Of a stretch of DNA of 64,000 nt, positions 8,382-16,946 are shown piece by piece. Under the pieces are notes generated by a model, which saw nothing but the letters and a program-made list of their open reading frames with translations, was not told the origin of the DNA and did no database searches. A program made the position numbers and the translations under genes. Source of the stretch: Acidimicrobiales bacterium. GTDB taxonomy: Bacteria > Actinomycetota > Acidimicrobiia > Acidimicrobiales > RAAP-2. Numbering within the stretch: position 1 is the stretch's first letter; each line of letters starts with the position of its first letter. The DNA lies in the NCBI GenBank assembly GCA_030039755.1, contig JASHUY010000017.1, positions 1 through 64,000 on the forward strand, read 5' to 3'.

Positions 8382-9167
8382 TCAGGTCTTCTGCCAGACC
8401 GAGATGTGTGCGTCGCTGTCAGAGGTGAACGGTTCCCGGCTCCAGTCGGCCCACCGCTCGCGCAACCGCATCCCTGCGATCCGCGCCATCAGGTCGAGCT
8501 CCGCCGGCCACGCGTACCGGAAGGGGATCGAGACCACCTCCATGCTGCCGTTCGAGAGGAGGTAGTGGTGGGACGTCAGCCTCTGGGTGGCCACGTCGAA
8601 CTCGTCGAAACCGAGATGGGTCGGGGTGACCGAGAAGGCTCGCACCGTCTCTCCGGGTGACAGCCGCTGGAGCTGGGGCACGCCGGCCTCGATGACGAAG
8701 CACCCTTCCGGCTCGAGGTGCTCTGCGACGTTGCAGAAGCAGGCGACCTGCGCGTCCTGCGTCGTCAGGTTGTCGATCGTGTTGTACACGAGGTACGCGA
8801 GCGAGAAACGCCTGCCGACCTTCGCGGTGGCGAAGTCGCCGATGGTGACGTCGACGTCACTGCCACCCGGCTTCTCGCGCAGGCGTGACACCATCTGCGG
8901 CGAGAGGTCGATCCCGTGCACGCGGATCCCCTTGCGGCTGAGCGGCAGGGCGATGCGGCCGGTGCCGATCCCGAGCTCGAGCGCGCTCGCACCCCAGGCG
9001 AGGCCTGCGAGGAACTCCACCGCCGGCTCCACCTGCTCCCGGGCGAACATCTCGGCTGAGGTCTCCTCGTAGCGAGCGGCGACCGGCTCGTCGAAGAAGT
9101 TCCTCGGCTGGCTCTGCTGTCCGGGCCGGTCGCCCTCCGCGTCCACGTGAGGATCCTCCCAGAACAT
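8382..9167 (-). CDS. SAM-dependent methyltransferase
   Basis: A 261-residue class I methyltransferase. Motif I is ALELGIGTGRIALPL (about 62-76), with HGIDLSPQMV next and the motif IV region GRRFSLAYLVYNTIDNLTT. After motif VI the protein continues with a beta-rich C-terminal part (FDVATQRLTSHHYLL and RYAWPAELDLMARIAGM), as in small-molecule methyltransferases. It is convergent with the isochorismatase-like gene (22-base gap) and 34 bases downstream of the MFS pump on the same strand, so it may be in the efflux operon. Confidence 0.88.
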   Translation of the reverse strand: MFWEDPHVDAEGDRPGQQSQPRNFFDEPVAARYEETSAEMFAREQVEPAVEFLAGLAWGASALELGIGTGRIALPLSRKGIRVHGIDLSPQMVSRLREKPGGSDVDVTIGDFATAKVGRRFSLAYLVYNTIDNLTTQDAQVACFCNVAEHLEPEGCFVIEAGVPQLQRLSPGETVRAFSVTPTHLGFDEFDVATQRLTSHHYLLSNGSMEVVSIPFRYAWPAELDLMARIAGMRLRERWADWSREPFTSDSDAHISVWQKT

Positions 9168-9201
9168 CGGCGAAGGCTGCGTCGCCGAGGCCGTCCGGCG
9201 C

Positions 9202-10671
9202 TCACCCTTCGCTGACCGGTGCCGTCATCGGCTCGCAGGTACCGTGCGCCGGCGCGGAGGAACGGGCTCTACGGACCATCGTGGGTGCCGCGTCGACGTC
9301 GCTGACGGTGAGCGCGATCGCCGCGCCCAGGACCGCGACGATCGCCGACGCGACGAACCCGTAGCGGTAGGCGCCAAGGGCCGGCACGACGGTGGACCCC
9401 ACGTGGCGCGTCGGCCCCTCCGCCATCACGGTGGTCACGAGGGCGACGCCTACCGCACCGCCGAGCTGGCGGCACGCGTTGAACACCGCCGACGCGTCAC
9501 TCGTGCGTGTCGCGCCGATGGTCGTGAACGAAGACGCCTGGGAGACCATGAATATGTGGGACACCCCGTAGCCGAGGAACAACATGTCGAGACGGATCAA
9601 CCATTCGCTGGTCGCCGGGCCGATCTGGGTGAAGAGCACCATCGAGACCGCGATCGCGAGCAAGCCACCCGTGAGCAGTCGTCGGGGACCGAAGCGCGGG
9701 TAGAGGACCCGCGACACCACCTGTGAGCCGACCATGACCCCCAGCGCCTCCGGAAAGATCGTCAGACCGGCGCGCAGTGCGGACATGCCGAGGGCGTTCT
9801 GCAAGAAGAGGGAGACGAGGTACAAGGTCCCGAAGAATGCCATCGAGCCTGCGACCATCACGGACGTGGTCGACCTGAACAGCCGGTCGACGAACAGCGA
9901 CAAGTCGATCAGCGGATGGATTCGGCGCAGCTCGTACACGACGAAGCAGACCAAGAGGCTGCCCCCCGCCGAGACCGTCGCCACGACGTCCCCGCTCGAC
10001 CACCCTACGAGCGGCCCTTCCGAGATGCCGTACATGGCCAGTCCGAGCCCGGCACCCGAAAGAAGGAACCCGCAGACGTCGAGACGACTGATGCCGGACT
10101 GCCTGTGGTCCGAGAGGAAGACGAAGCCGAAGACCAAGGCGGCGATGCCGAAGGGGACGTTCACGTAGAAGACCCAGCGCCACGAGAGCTCGGTGGTGAA
10201 GAGGCCCCCGAGCACCGGGCCCAACGCGGGCGCCAACGCGGTCGGAGGCACCAGGATGCTCGCGGCGCGAACCCGTTGGGACGGCGGGAACACCCGGAAG
10301 AGCATCGCCAAGCCGACCGGGGTCATGAGCCCCCCACCGACCCCCTGGAGGATCCTGAACACCACGAGCTCGCCGAAGCTCGTGGACAGCCCGCAGAGCG
10401 CGGATGCGACCACGAAGACGAAGACGGCTCCGAGAAGCGTCCGCCGCCCCCCGAGACGGTCCCCCAACCAGCCGGAGATGGGGATGAACACCCCGTAGCT
10501 CACGAGGTAGCCGATCGAGACGGCGTCCACCGCGTCGGTGCTGACGTGGAAGTGACGTCCCAACGTGGGGAGTGCCAGGTTCACGATCGTGGTGTCCATG
10601 ACCGCCATGAACGTGGCGGCCACGTAGACGACCGGAACGGCCACCTTCTGGTCCAGGCTGCGCCCTCTCAT
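9202..10671 (-). CDS. DHA2-family MFS multidrug efflux transporter
   Basis: A 489-residue drug/proton antiporter with about 14 predicted membrane segments, as in EmrB/QacA. Diagnostic pieces are MDTTIVNLALPTLG in helix 1, motif A GWLGDRLGGRRTLL, and RILQGVGGGLMTPVGLAM in helix 4. It would expel lipophilic compounds through the cytoplasmic membrane. It is divergent from a MarR regulator, and the intergenic region contains a candidate operator (10777-10793), so repression by that MarR and induction by substrate are likely. Confidence 0.94.
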   Translation of the reverse strand: MRGRSLDQKVAVPVVYVAATFMAVMDTTIVNLALPTLGRHFHVSTDAVDAVSIGYLVSYGVFIPISGWLGDRLGGRRTLLGAVFVFVVASALCGLSTSFGELVVFRILQGVGGGLMTPVGLAMLFRVFPPSQRVRAASILVPPTALAPALGPVLGGLFTTELSWRWVFYVNVPFGIAALVFGFVFLSDHRQSGISRLDVCGFLLSGAGLGLAMYGISEGPLVGWSSGDVVATVSAGGSLLVCFVVYELRRIHPLIDLSLFVDRLFRSTTSVMVAGSMAFFGTLYLVSLFLQNALGMSALRAGLTIFPEALGVMVGSQVVSRVLYPRFGPRRLLTGGLLAIAVSMVLFTQIGPATSEWLIRLDMLFLGYGVSHIFMVSQASSFTTIGATRTSDASAVFNACRQLGGAVGVALVTTVMAEGPTRHVGSTVVPALGAYRYGFVASAIVAVLGAAIALTVSDVDAAPTMVRRARSSAPAHGTCEPMTAPVSEG

Positions 10672-10776
10672 CTGTCCTCACCTCGTCGCGAACAGACGAT
10701 CGTCGCGCACTTCCGGCTGCCCATCGCACGCTGCTGCTGGCAGCGGGTGGACGTCTCAGTCGTGCCACTTCTGGAT

Positions 10777-10793
10777 TGTCTAGATTATTGACA
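10777..10793. promoter_or_regulatory. Candidate MarR operator between efflux gene and marR
   Basis: TGTC and GACA form an inverted repeat separated by nine AT-rich bases (TAGATTATT). The right arm overlaps the -35 box TTGACA of the marR promoter. A site here could control both divergent genes. The arms are short, so this is suggestive only. Confidence 0.45.
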
Positions 10794-10816
10794 GTCTGCT
10801 CTTCGTAACGTACGAT
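10788..10816 (+). promoter_or_regulatory. Sigma-70-type promoter of the marR gene
   Basis: TTGACA (10788-10793), a 17-base spacer, then TACGAT (10811-10816). The -35 is perfect and the -10 matches four of six consensus bases and the actinobacterial TANNNT pattern. The predicted transcription start, seven bases further at 10823, is exactly the G of a GTG codon. Confidence 0.75.
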
Positions 10817-10822
10817 CTGGTG

Positions 10823-10888
10823 GTGCCGACAGGTGCGGTCGCCGGGATGCACGACGCGCTCGGCGAGCAGTCGTCGCCCGAGCCGTGA
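10823..10888 (+). CDS. Possible leaderless leader peptide (21 aa) before marR
   Basis: A GTG codon lies exactly at the predicted transcription start of the strong promoter at 10788-10816 and opens a 21-codon frame. Its TGA (10886-10888) overlaps the GTG start of marR (10885). The marR start has no Shine-Dalgarno of its own, so ribosomes finishing this frame could restart on marR. The peptide (VPTGAVAGMHDALGEQSSPEP) has no special composition. It may serve only to deliver ribosomes. Overlapping frames also occur by chance, hence the modest confidence. Confidence 0.45.
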   Translation: MPTGAVAGMHDALGEQSSPEP

Positions 10889-11433
10889 ACGCGCCGGCGC
10901 GGTCACGCCCGTCGGGGGACCGTCCTTGGTACGAGGACGTCCCGCTGGCGCAACTGCTGCGCGTGGCGCGCGACGTCTACCGGGACGCCGTACGGCGGGC
11001 GCTGGACAGCGCCGGGTGCGACGACATTCCGCGCAACGGCACGTTCGTGCTCTCGAGCCTGGACCGCACGACACCAGAGCCGTCGTTCAGCCCCCAGGCC
11101 GAGGTCGTCGCCTCGCTCGGGTTGAGCAAGCAGGCAGCCAGCCAGCTGATCGACACCCTCGTGCTCCGGGACTATCTCGAACGCCGCAACGACCCGGAAG
11201 ACCGCAGGCGGATGGGCGTGCGGTTGACCGATCGCGGACGTACGGCGGCGACCGCGATCCAGGGTGCGTTCGACGAGGTCGAGACGTCGATTGCGCAGCT
11301 GGTCACCGCCGATGAGCTGCACGGGTTGCGAGCGGGCCTCGCAGCCTACCGATCGATCCGTGAGCGACCCGCGTTGTCCGCAGACGACACGTTCCACACG
11401 ACCGTCGCACCCGTCGCCGGCGAGCTCCGATGA
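10885..11433 (+). CDS. MarR-family transcriptional regulator of the efflux module
   Basis: A 182-residue winged-helix protein. The HTH lies around VVASLGLSKQAASQLIDTLVLRDYLER, followed by the wing with DPEDRRRMGVRLTDRG, a classical MarR pattern. It is divergent from the DHA2 efflux pump and overlaps the downstream hydrolase by four bases (ATGA at 11430-11433), so the two are translationally coupled. It probably represses both itself and the pump through the site at 10777-10793 and releases on ligand binding. The start is the GTG overlapping the leader frame described separately. Confidence 0.9.
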   Translation: MNAPARSRPSGDRPWYEDVPLAQLLRVARDVYRDAVRRALDSAGCDDIPRNGTFVLSSLDRTTPEPSFSPQAEVVASLGLSKQAASQLIDTLVLRDYLERRNDPEDRRRMGVRLTDRGRTAATAIQGAFDEVETSIAQLVTADELHGLRAGLAAYRSIRERPALSADDTFHTTVAPVAGELR

Positions 11434-12404
11434 CCGCAGCGGGACTCGTTCACCGAGCTCGACGGGTCGTGGCGGTCGGCACGGTGGCGCTGGTGGCGGT
11501 GGGCTTTGCCGCCTGGGGCCGGCCGGGGGCAGCCGGCGCGGCCGGCGCGGCCGGCGCGAGGACCCGGTCACCGACGACGTCACCGGGCACGTCTCGAGGG
11601 ATCACCTCGGTACGGGTCCAGGTGATCCGGACCTCGGACGGAGAGGTCGCCTACCGCCGACTCGGCAAGGGCACGCCGCTGCTGCTGATCATGGGCCTCG
11701 GAGGGAGCATCGACGACTGGCAGCCCACATTCGTGAACGCGCTCGCATCCCGCTACCGGGTCATCGTGTTCAACAACGCCGGCGTCGGGCGCACCTCGGC
11801 GCTGCCCTCACCGCTCACGATCACGGCCATGGCCGACCAGACGAGCGCGTTCATCACCGCACTCGGGCTTGGGCGTGTCGACGTGCTCGGTTGGTCGATG
11901 GGGGGCATGACGGCCCAGGCGCTGACCGTCCTGCACCCTGCCCAAGTGGCCAAGCTTGTGCTGGCCGCGACCCAGGCGGGAACGGGACGTGCGCTTCCGG
12001 TGCCGGCCGCGGCCGCCGCCGACGCGGTGAGCTCGAACCCGGCCGCCGTCCTTTCCGCGCTCTTCCCGGCCAGCCAGGTGGCGGCCGAGAAGAAGTACGT
12101 CACGGGGATCTTGTCCTACCCCGGCTACTACCAGGCGCCGAGAGACCTCGTCGGCTCCCAGGAAGCCGCGGTCGAAGCCTGGCTCCGCGGCACAGACCCC
12201 TCAGGTCACCTCGTCGGCGGCATCCGGGTGCCGACCCTTGTCGCCGACGGGAGCCTCGACGCCCTGGACCCGACCGCGAACGACCGGTCGCTGGCCGCGG
12301 CCATCCGCGGTGCCCAGCTCGTCGTGTACCCCGGCGCCGGTCATGCCTTCTTGTTCCAAGACGCCACGTCGTTCGTCCGTCGGCTCGAGACGTTCCTCGG
12401 ATAG
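11430..12404 (+). CDS. Secreted alpha/beta-hydrolase
   Basis: A 324-residue alpha/beta-hydrolase. Residues 1-42 contain basic residues, a hydrophobic core (VVAVGTVALVAVGFAAW) and small residues, consistent with a signal peptide or anchor. The catalytic triad is readable: Ser156 in GWSMGG, Asp277 in DGSLDALDP and His305 in GAGHAFLF. MGLGGSIDDWQPTF supplies the oxyanion region. Coupling to marR by a 4-base overlap suggests a role with the efflux system, perhaps degrading or modifying an exported or external compound. The substrate is unknown. Confidence 0.9.
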   Translation: MTAAGLVHRARRVVAVGTVALVAVGFAAWGRPGAAGAAGAAGARTRSPTTSPGTSRGITSVRVQVIRTSDGEVAYRRLGKGTPLLLIMGLGGSIDDWQPTFVNALASRYRVIVFNNAGVGRTSALPSPLTITAMADQTSAFITALGLGRVDVLGWSMGGMTAQALTVLHPAQVAKLVLAATQAGTGRALPVPAAAAADAVSSNPAAVLSALFPASQVAAEKKYVTGILSYPGYYQAPRDLVGSQEAAVEAWLRGTDPSGHLVGGIRVPTLVADGSLDALDPTANDRSLAAAIRGAQLVVYPGAGHAFLFQDATSFVRRLETFLG

Positions 12405-12474
12405 GAGGGTCCGGGCCGGGTCCTCTATCGTCGCGACGGCGGGCTCCGACTGAGCGGAGGACCGGGAGGAGAGC

Positions 12475-13611
12475 ATGGCGGACGCGGACTTGCTGGTGGT
12501 CGGAGCAGGGCCCTACGGCGTCGCCGTCGCCGCCCATGCCCTCGAACGGGGCATCGTCACCACGGTCGTCGGCCGTCCCATGGAGTTCTGGACGGAGCAC
12601 ATGCCTGCCGGCATGTTCCTCCGATCCGGGCTGGACTGGCACCTCGACGCGTCGGCGGAGCACACCTTCGAGGCGTTCGCCGAGGACAGGGGCATCACCC
12701 CGGCGGACGTGGACCCGGTGCCGATCGGCGTCTTCCTCGCGTACGCCGCGTGGTTCCAGCAACAGAAGAAAGTGACGGTCGTCGAACGTCTTGTCACCTC
12801 GCTCCACCACGAAGGCGACGTGTTCGTAGCCCGGCTCGACGATGACAGCCGGATCACCGCGGAGAGGGTGGTAGCCGCACCTGGAGCGGGGTATTTTCCG
12901 CAGTTGCCTCACTGGGCAGCGGTGGTCGGGAACAGTGGGGCGCACACCGCCGACGCGGTCCATTTCGAAGAGATGGCGGGGGCCCGCGTGCTCGTCGTCG
13001 GAGGTCGGCAGAGCGCCTACGAGTGGGCGGCGCTGCTGGGTGAGCACGGTGCCACACGGGTCGACATCGTCCACCGCCATCCCGTTCCGCAGTTCGACAG
13101 GGTCAGCTGGGCCTTCGTGAACCCGTACATCGAGGCGACCGTGGCCGTGCCCGGGTGGTGGCGTTCGCTTTCAGAGGGTGAGCGTCAAGCCATCGGGCAA
13201 CGCTTCTGGGAGGTCGGACGCCTCACGCTCGAGTGGTGGCTGGTGCCCCGCCTGCCTCGAGACCGGTTCAACCGCTGGCCCACAAGCACCGTCGAGATCG
13301 CGGAAGTGGCCGGCGACGGCACCGTGCAGGTGCGCTTGTCGAACGGCGAGCGGCTCGATGTCGACCGGGTCGTGTTCGCCACCGGGTATCGACCGGACGT
13401 CTCGAGGGTCCCTTACCTCCAGGGTCTGCTTCCGGACATCGAGACGTTCGACGGCTTCCCGGTGCTCGACGAGTGGTTCCGCACGAGCGTCCCGGGTCTT
13501 TCCATCCCGGGGTTCGCGGCCACCAGGGACTTCGGGCCGTTTTTCGGGTTCACCAAGGGATGCCCGGCCGCGGCACGGCTCGTCGTGGAAGGCCTGGTGC
13601 GGCAAGGCTGA
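12475..13611 (+). CDS. FAD/NAD(P)-binding oxidoreductase (flavin monooxygenase-like)
   Basis: A 378-residue flavoprotein. The first dinucleotide fold has VVGAGPYG at 8-15 and the second VLVVGGRQSAYEWA near 171-184; FATGYRPDVSRVPYL is the conserved GD/ATG-type loop. This arrangement fits N-hydroxylating or Baeyer-Villiger-like monooxygenases and related NADPH reductases. The ATG is well supported by GGGAGGAG at 12465-12472. It lies 70 bases after the secreted hydrolase in the same direction and may extend the efflux-linked operon. No specific substrate can be proposed. Confidence 0.88.
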   Translation: MADADLLVVGAGPYGVAVAAHALERGIVTTVVGRPMEFWTEHMPAGMFLRSGLDWHLDASAEHTFEAFAEDRGITPADVDPVPIGVFLAYAAWFQQQKKVTVVERLVTSLHHEGDVFVARLDDDSRITAERVVAAPGAGYFPQLPHWAAVVGNSGAHTADAVHFEEMAGARVLVVGGRQSAYEWAALLGEHGATRVDIVHRHPVPQFDRVSWAFVNPYIEATVAVPGWWRSLSEGERQAIGQRFWEVGRLTLEWWLVPRLPRDRFNRWPTSTVEIAEVAGDGTVQVRLSNGERLDVDRVVFATGYRPDVSRVPYLQGLLPDIETFDGFPVLDEWFRTSVPGLSIPGFAATRDFGPFFGFTKGCPAAARLVVEGLVRQG

Positions 13612-13641
13612 AAGCGCGCTGAGCCGGAGTTTCGGGAGCTG

Positions 13642-15042
13642 TCAACGGCTGCGGAGGAGGTCGCGTTCGATCACGGGCCAGGTCTCCTCCGGCCACAAGG
13701 TCATCCCCGCCCAGTCCACCGTCGCGACCGTGCCGCCAATCGAGTGAAAGCGGACGAGCTCGCCGGGTGAGCCGTAGCTGCTCTGGTCGGCGATGCGAAA
13801 CGCCCCCGGCCCCGTGCGCTCCAAGCGGGGAGCGTCGGCGAACGGGTCCCACGTGTCCGGATCGCCGACTGCCACCGTCCCTGCGATCGCCACGACGTCG
13901 ATCGTAGAGAAGAGATTGAAATAGCGCCCCTCGAGGCGCCGCAGCGACGACGGCGCGTTCACGGTCGTAGGCGTGGGCCCTTGGAAGAGGTCGATCACCT
14001 TCACGATGCCCTTGGCGATCTCGGTGGCGGGTACATCCGTGCAGTTCGCCAGGACGGAGACGACGACGCCGTCCTCGGGGTCCGCGATCGTTCGACTGAC
14101 CTGCCCCGGGAACCCGCCGCTGTGCCCGATCGTGCATCGTTCCCCCACCCTGAGGAGCGAGAGCCCGAGCCCGTAGTCCTCTTCTCCCGCGGACGGTCGG
14201 TGGACCCGAAAGTGCACCCGTTGCATCTCGCGCTTGGACTCATCGCGAAGGAGCTTCCTCGACCCGCAGAAGAGCGCACTGTAGAACGCGCACAAGTCGG
14301 ACGCCGTGCTGGCGACGCCGGTCGCCGGCGCAAGGGCAGCCGTCGCCACTTCGGGGATCGCCGGACGCGCGCCGTCGAGCCCGCGACGCCCATGGCCCGT
14401 CACGGCACGTTCGCGCAGCGCCGGCGAGATCTCTGCGGCCGTGCCCGAGAGGCGCAACGGGTTGACGACGTGCTCGTCGAGGTAGGCGGCGTAGTCGAGG
14501 CCGCTCACCGCCTCGACAAGCAGACCGAGCAGTCCGTAGCCCACGTTCGAGTACTTCATCGAGACGTTGGGGTCGAAGACGAGATCGGCCGCGAGGACTT
14601 CCCCTTCCAGTTGCGCCCTGTCGGAGAACGGCCGCCCGAGCTGCCAGAAGTTGGCATCGAGGCCGTCACGGACGATGCCGGCACCGTGGTCGAGCAACTG
14701 GCGGGTCGTCACCGTCCGCATGCGCGGATCTCGATGGCCTGAGAGCCATCCGAGACGGTGCGCGATCGGTTCGTCGAGGCTCAGGTCCCCGCGCTCGACG
14801 AGCTGCAGGACAGCGGTGGCCGTGAACGACTTCGAGTGCGACGCGACACGGAAGACGTCGTCGTGGCGAAGAACCCTTCCCGATGAGGCGTCTGCGTACC
14901 CGTAGGCTCCCGAGAGGAGCACGTGCCCCCGCAGCGAGACCGCGACGGCGCATCCCGTGATGTCCGCGCGCGGGCAACGCCACCGGAGCCACGAGTCGAC
15001 GTAAGCGAGCGAACGATCGAGCGCGCGGCGGTCCACGTGCAC
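13642..15042 (-). CDS. Serine beta-lactamase-fold hydrolase (class C / PBP4*-like)
   Basis: A 466-residue protein of the beta-lactamase/DD-peptidase fold. The nucleophile motif SxxK is Ser68-His-Ser-Lys71, the second motif is Tyr164-Ser-Asn166, and HSGGFPG supplies the third. A C-terminal beta-rich domain of about 100 residues follows, as in esterases and D-aminopeptidases of this group. No signal peptide is visible, so a cytoplasmic esterase or peptidase is more likely than a secreted antibiotic-resistance enzyme. The GTG at 15042 is my choice; an in-frame extension upstream overlaps the small gene at 15083. Confidence 0.85.
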   Translation of the reverse strand: MHVDRRALDRSLAYVDSWLRWRCPRADITGCAVAVSLRGHVLLSGAYGYADASSGRVLRHDDVFRVASHSKSFTATAVLQLVERGDLSLDEPIAHRLGWLSGHRDPRMRTVTTRQLLDHGAGIVRDGLDANFWQLGRPFSDRAQLEGEVLAADLVFDPNVSMKYSNVGYGLLGLLVEAVSGLDYAAYLDEHVVNPLRLSGTAAEISPALRERAVTGHGRRGLDGARPAIPEVATAALAPATGVASTASDLCAFYSALFCGSRKLLRDESKREMQRVHFRVHRPSAGEEDYGLGLSLLRVGERCTIGHSGGFPGQVSRTIADPEDGVVVSVLANCTDVPATEIAKGIVKVIDLFQGPTPTTVNAPSSLRRLEGRYFNLFSTIDVVAIAGTVAVGDPDTWDPFADAPRLERTGPGAFRIADQSSYGSPGELVRFHSIGGTVATVDWAGMTLWPEETWPVIERDLLRSR

Positions 15043-15082
15043 ATCGTACGAGAAGAAATGAACGCCGCTCTCGAGGCGAGGC

Positions 15083-15295
15083 CTACGGTCGCTCGTCGAC
15101 TTCGTCGACGTAATGCCAGTCGACCAAGCCGTACCGCTCCACGACGATCGGCTCTGCCGACGAGGTGGACAACTCCCGGGCTCGAGCGATCGCCGCCTCG
15201 TCGTCGCTGAATTGACCCTTCTCGACCTCGTCGCCTTCCGGCCTGGTGAAGCGGTAGCGGTGGGTTCCCTCTGAGGGTGGCGGGTCGTCGGGCAC
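15083..15295 (-). CDS. Small hypothetical protein
   Basis: About 70 residues, hydrophilic, with the pattern THRYRFTRPEGDEVEKGQF and a C-terminal EPIVVERYGLVDWHYVDEVDE. No known family is recognised. The GTG at 15295 follows a TATCGT box by six bases, which would make it leaderless; a GTG at 15331 in frame is an alternative giving 82 residues. It sits 40 bases upstream of the beta-lactamase-fold gene on the same strand and is probably cotranscribed. Confidence 0.6.
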   Translation of the reverse strand: MPDDPPPSEGTHRYRFTRPEGDEVEKGQFSDDEAAIARARELSTSSAEPIVVERYGLVDWHYVDEVDERP

Positions 15296-15378
15296 GGACC
15301 GACGATACGCACCTGCGGTGATGCCCGCCACAACCTGTCACCCGAGGCGGCATTCGGCGTCCGCGCGTGCAGACGCTC

Positions 15379-16143
15379 CTACACGGTCGGCGTCAGGCCG
15401 CCGTCGATCCGCAGCGTCGTCCCCGTGATCGAGCCCGCTCGCGGGCTCGCCAGAAAGACAACGGCCGCGGCGATCTCTCGAGGAGTGGAGAAGCGACCGA
15501 GAGGGATCGCCCGCTCCGTCTCGGCGACGACCTCTTCTGGTTCTCCGCCCCCCAGCGCCGACACCTGTGCGGCGGCCCCGTAGGAACCGAGCCACAATGT
15601 GGTGCCGACCGGCCCCGGTGCGACGCCGACGACGCGCACCCCGCTCGGGGCGTATTCGCGCGCAAGGCCCACGGTCAGGTTGTCCATCGCCGCCTTGGTC
15701 GCGCTGTACGAGGGGATGCTCGACTCGGGCATCGATCCGTTCAGGCTCGAGACGTTGACGATCACTCCTTTGGCCTCGGTCAGAAACGGTAACGCCGCCC
15801 GACTCGTACGGACCGCAGACATGAAGTTGAGCTCCCAGAATCTCGTCCAGGCCTCGTCTGTCTCTGCAGCGAACCCGGACACGAGACGAGCGCTTCCGAC
15901 GTTGTTCACCAGGATGTCGAGTCTTCCCAGTCGTCCTACGCACGCCGACACCGCGCGATCGCCCGCCGCTGGTTCCTGCATGTCTTGGACGAGGTGCTCG
16001 AGCAGCTCGCGAGGTGGCGGCTCGGAGCGGCTCGTTCCCATGACCCGCACGCCTTCCGCCAGGAGTTCGTCGGCAACCGCGAGGCCGATGCCCCTGCTCA
16101 CGCCGGTTACCAGGGCGACGCGACCGGCCAGCCGCAGATCCAC
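15379..16143 (-). CDS. Short-chain dehydrogenase/reductase (SDR)
   Basis: A 254-residue classical SDR. TGVSRGIG lies at 13-20, VNNVG at 79-83, and the catalytic Ser132/133, Tyr146 and Lys150 in VNVSSLN and SYSATK. The C-terminal ITGTTLRIDGG is the usual family ending. The GTG at 16143 is preferred over an in-frame TTG six bases earlier because GGAGG lies six bases before the GTG but directly against the TTG. Substrate unknown; members reduce or oxidise sugars, steroids or acyl chains. Confidence 0.9.
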   Translation of the reverse strand: MDLRLAGRVALVTGVSRGIGLAVADELLAEGVRVMGTSRSEPPPRELLEHLVQDMQEPAAGDRAVSACVGRLGRLDILVNNVGSARLVSGFAAETDEAWTRFWELNFMSAVRTSRAALPFLTEAKGVIVNVSSLNGSMPESSIPSYSATKAAMDNLTVGLAREYAPSGVRVVGVAPGPVGTTLWLGSYGAAAQVSALGGGEPEEVVAETERAIPLGRFSTPREIAAAVVFLASPRAGSITGTTLRIDGGLTPTV

Positions 16144-16277
16144 CGTCAACCTCCGAATATGGCGTCACGCTCGAGAAGGCGTGACTCTATCTGGCCAGAT
16201 CGGCACGTTCGTGGTGACCTCGCCGCTGCGATGCTCGTCCGGCGGCACGGGCGGGCGAACGGGCACCGTTCAGACGA

Positions 16278-16778
16278 TCACCCGCCCTGCAGTTCCACCT
16301 CATCCAGCCTGCCGGTCTTGACGTCGTACACGAAACCCCGGATGTTCTTGTGGGGCACGAACGGACTGGCGGCGATGCGGGCCGCGGTCTGGCGAACGTC
16401 GTCGAGCGCGCGCGAGAACGCCTCGAGCGCAAATGACGGCCGGATGCCGGTGTCTGCGAGGATCTGGTCCTTCACCTGATCGTCGCGAAACGTCTCCATG
16501 CCACAGTTCGTATGGTGGACGAGGACGATCTCTTTCGTTCCGAGCAGCCTCTGGGAGATCACCAGACTTCGGATGGCGTCGTCGGTGGCCACCCCTCCGG
16601 CGTTCCGAATGACGTGGGCGTCCCCCTCTTCGAGGCCGAGGGCCCGCGCGGGGTCGAGCCGGGCGTCCATGCAGGCCAGGATGGCCACCCCCTTCGCCGG
16701 GGGCATGGCCAATTCGCCCTTGCCGAATCCCTGGGCGTACCGGGCGTTGTTGGCGAGGAGCTGATCGGTTGCGCTCAT
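16278..16778 (-). CDS. Beta-carbonic anhydrase
   Basis: A 166-residue beta-class carbonic anhydrase, interconverting CO2 and bicarbonate. Zinc ligands are Cys36, His89 and Cys92 (LACMDARLDP and HHTNCGM), with the Asp38-Arg40 dyad that gates the active site. The short length and layout recall mycobacterial Rv1284. The ATG at 16778 is preceded by AAGGGA eight bases upstream; an upstream in-frame TTG would add ten residues. The enzyme is probably cytoplasmic. Confidence 0.93.
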   Translation of the reverse strand: MSATDQLLANNARYAQGFGKGELAMPPAKGVAILACMDARLDPARALGLEEGDAHVIRNAGGVATDDAIRSLVISQRLLGTKEIVLVHHTNCGMETFRDDQVKDQILADTGIRPSFALEAFSRALDDVRQTAARIAASPFVPHKNIRGFVYDVKTGRLDEVELQGG

Positions 16779-16946
16779 GGGCAATCCCTTCGTCGGAGCC
16801 ACGGACAAGATAGCCTACTTGACCGATCCGACATATGAGGATTTGCCCTGAACCGCGTCGACCAGGCTGTCCCGACGCCGGTCACAGGCGCCGTCAGCTC
16901 GACAGAGGAAGCGCTCGCTCGAGGCTGAGGCTGAGGCAGTACCGAC

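Noticed and set aside
13642-15042. Antibiotic-resistance beta-lactamase
   Set aside because: The fold motifs are present, but there is no signal peptide and the large C-terminal domain resembles esterases/peptidases; resistance is not supported.
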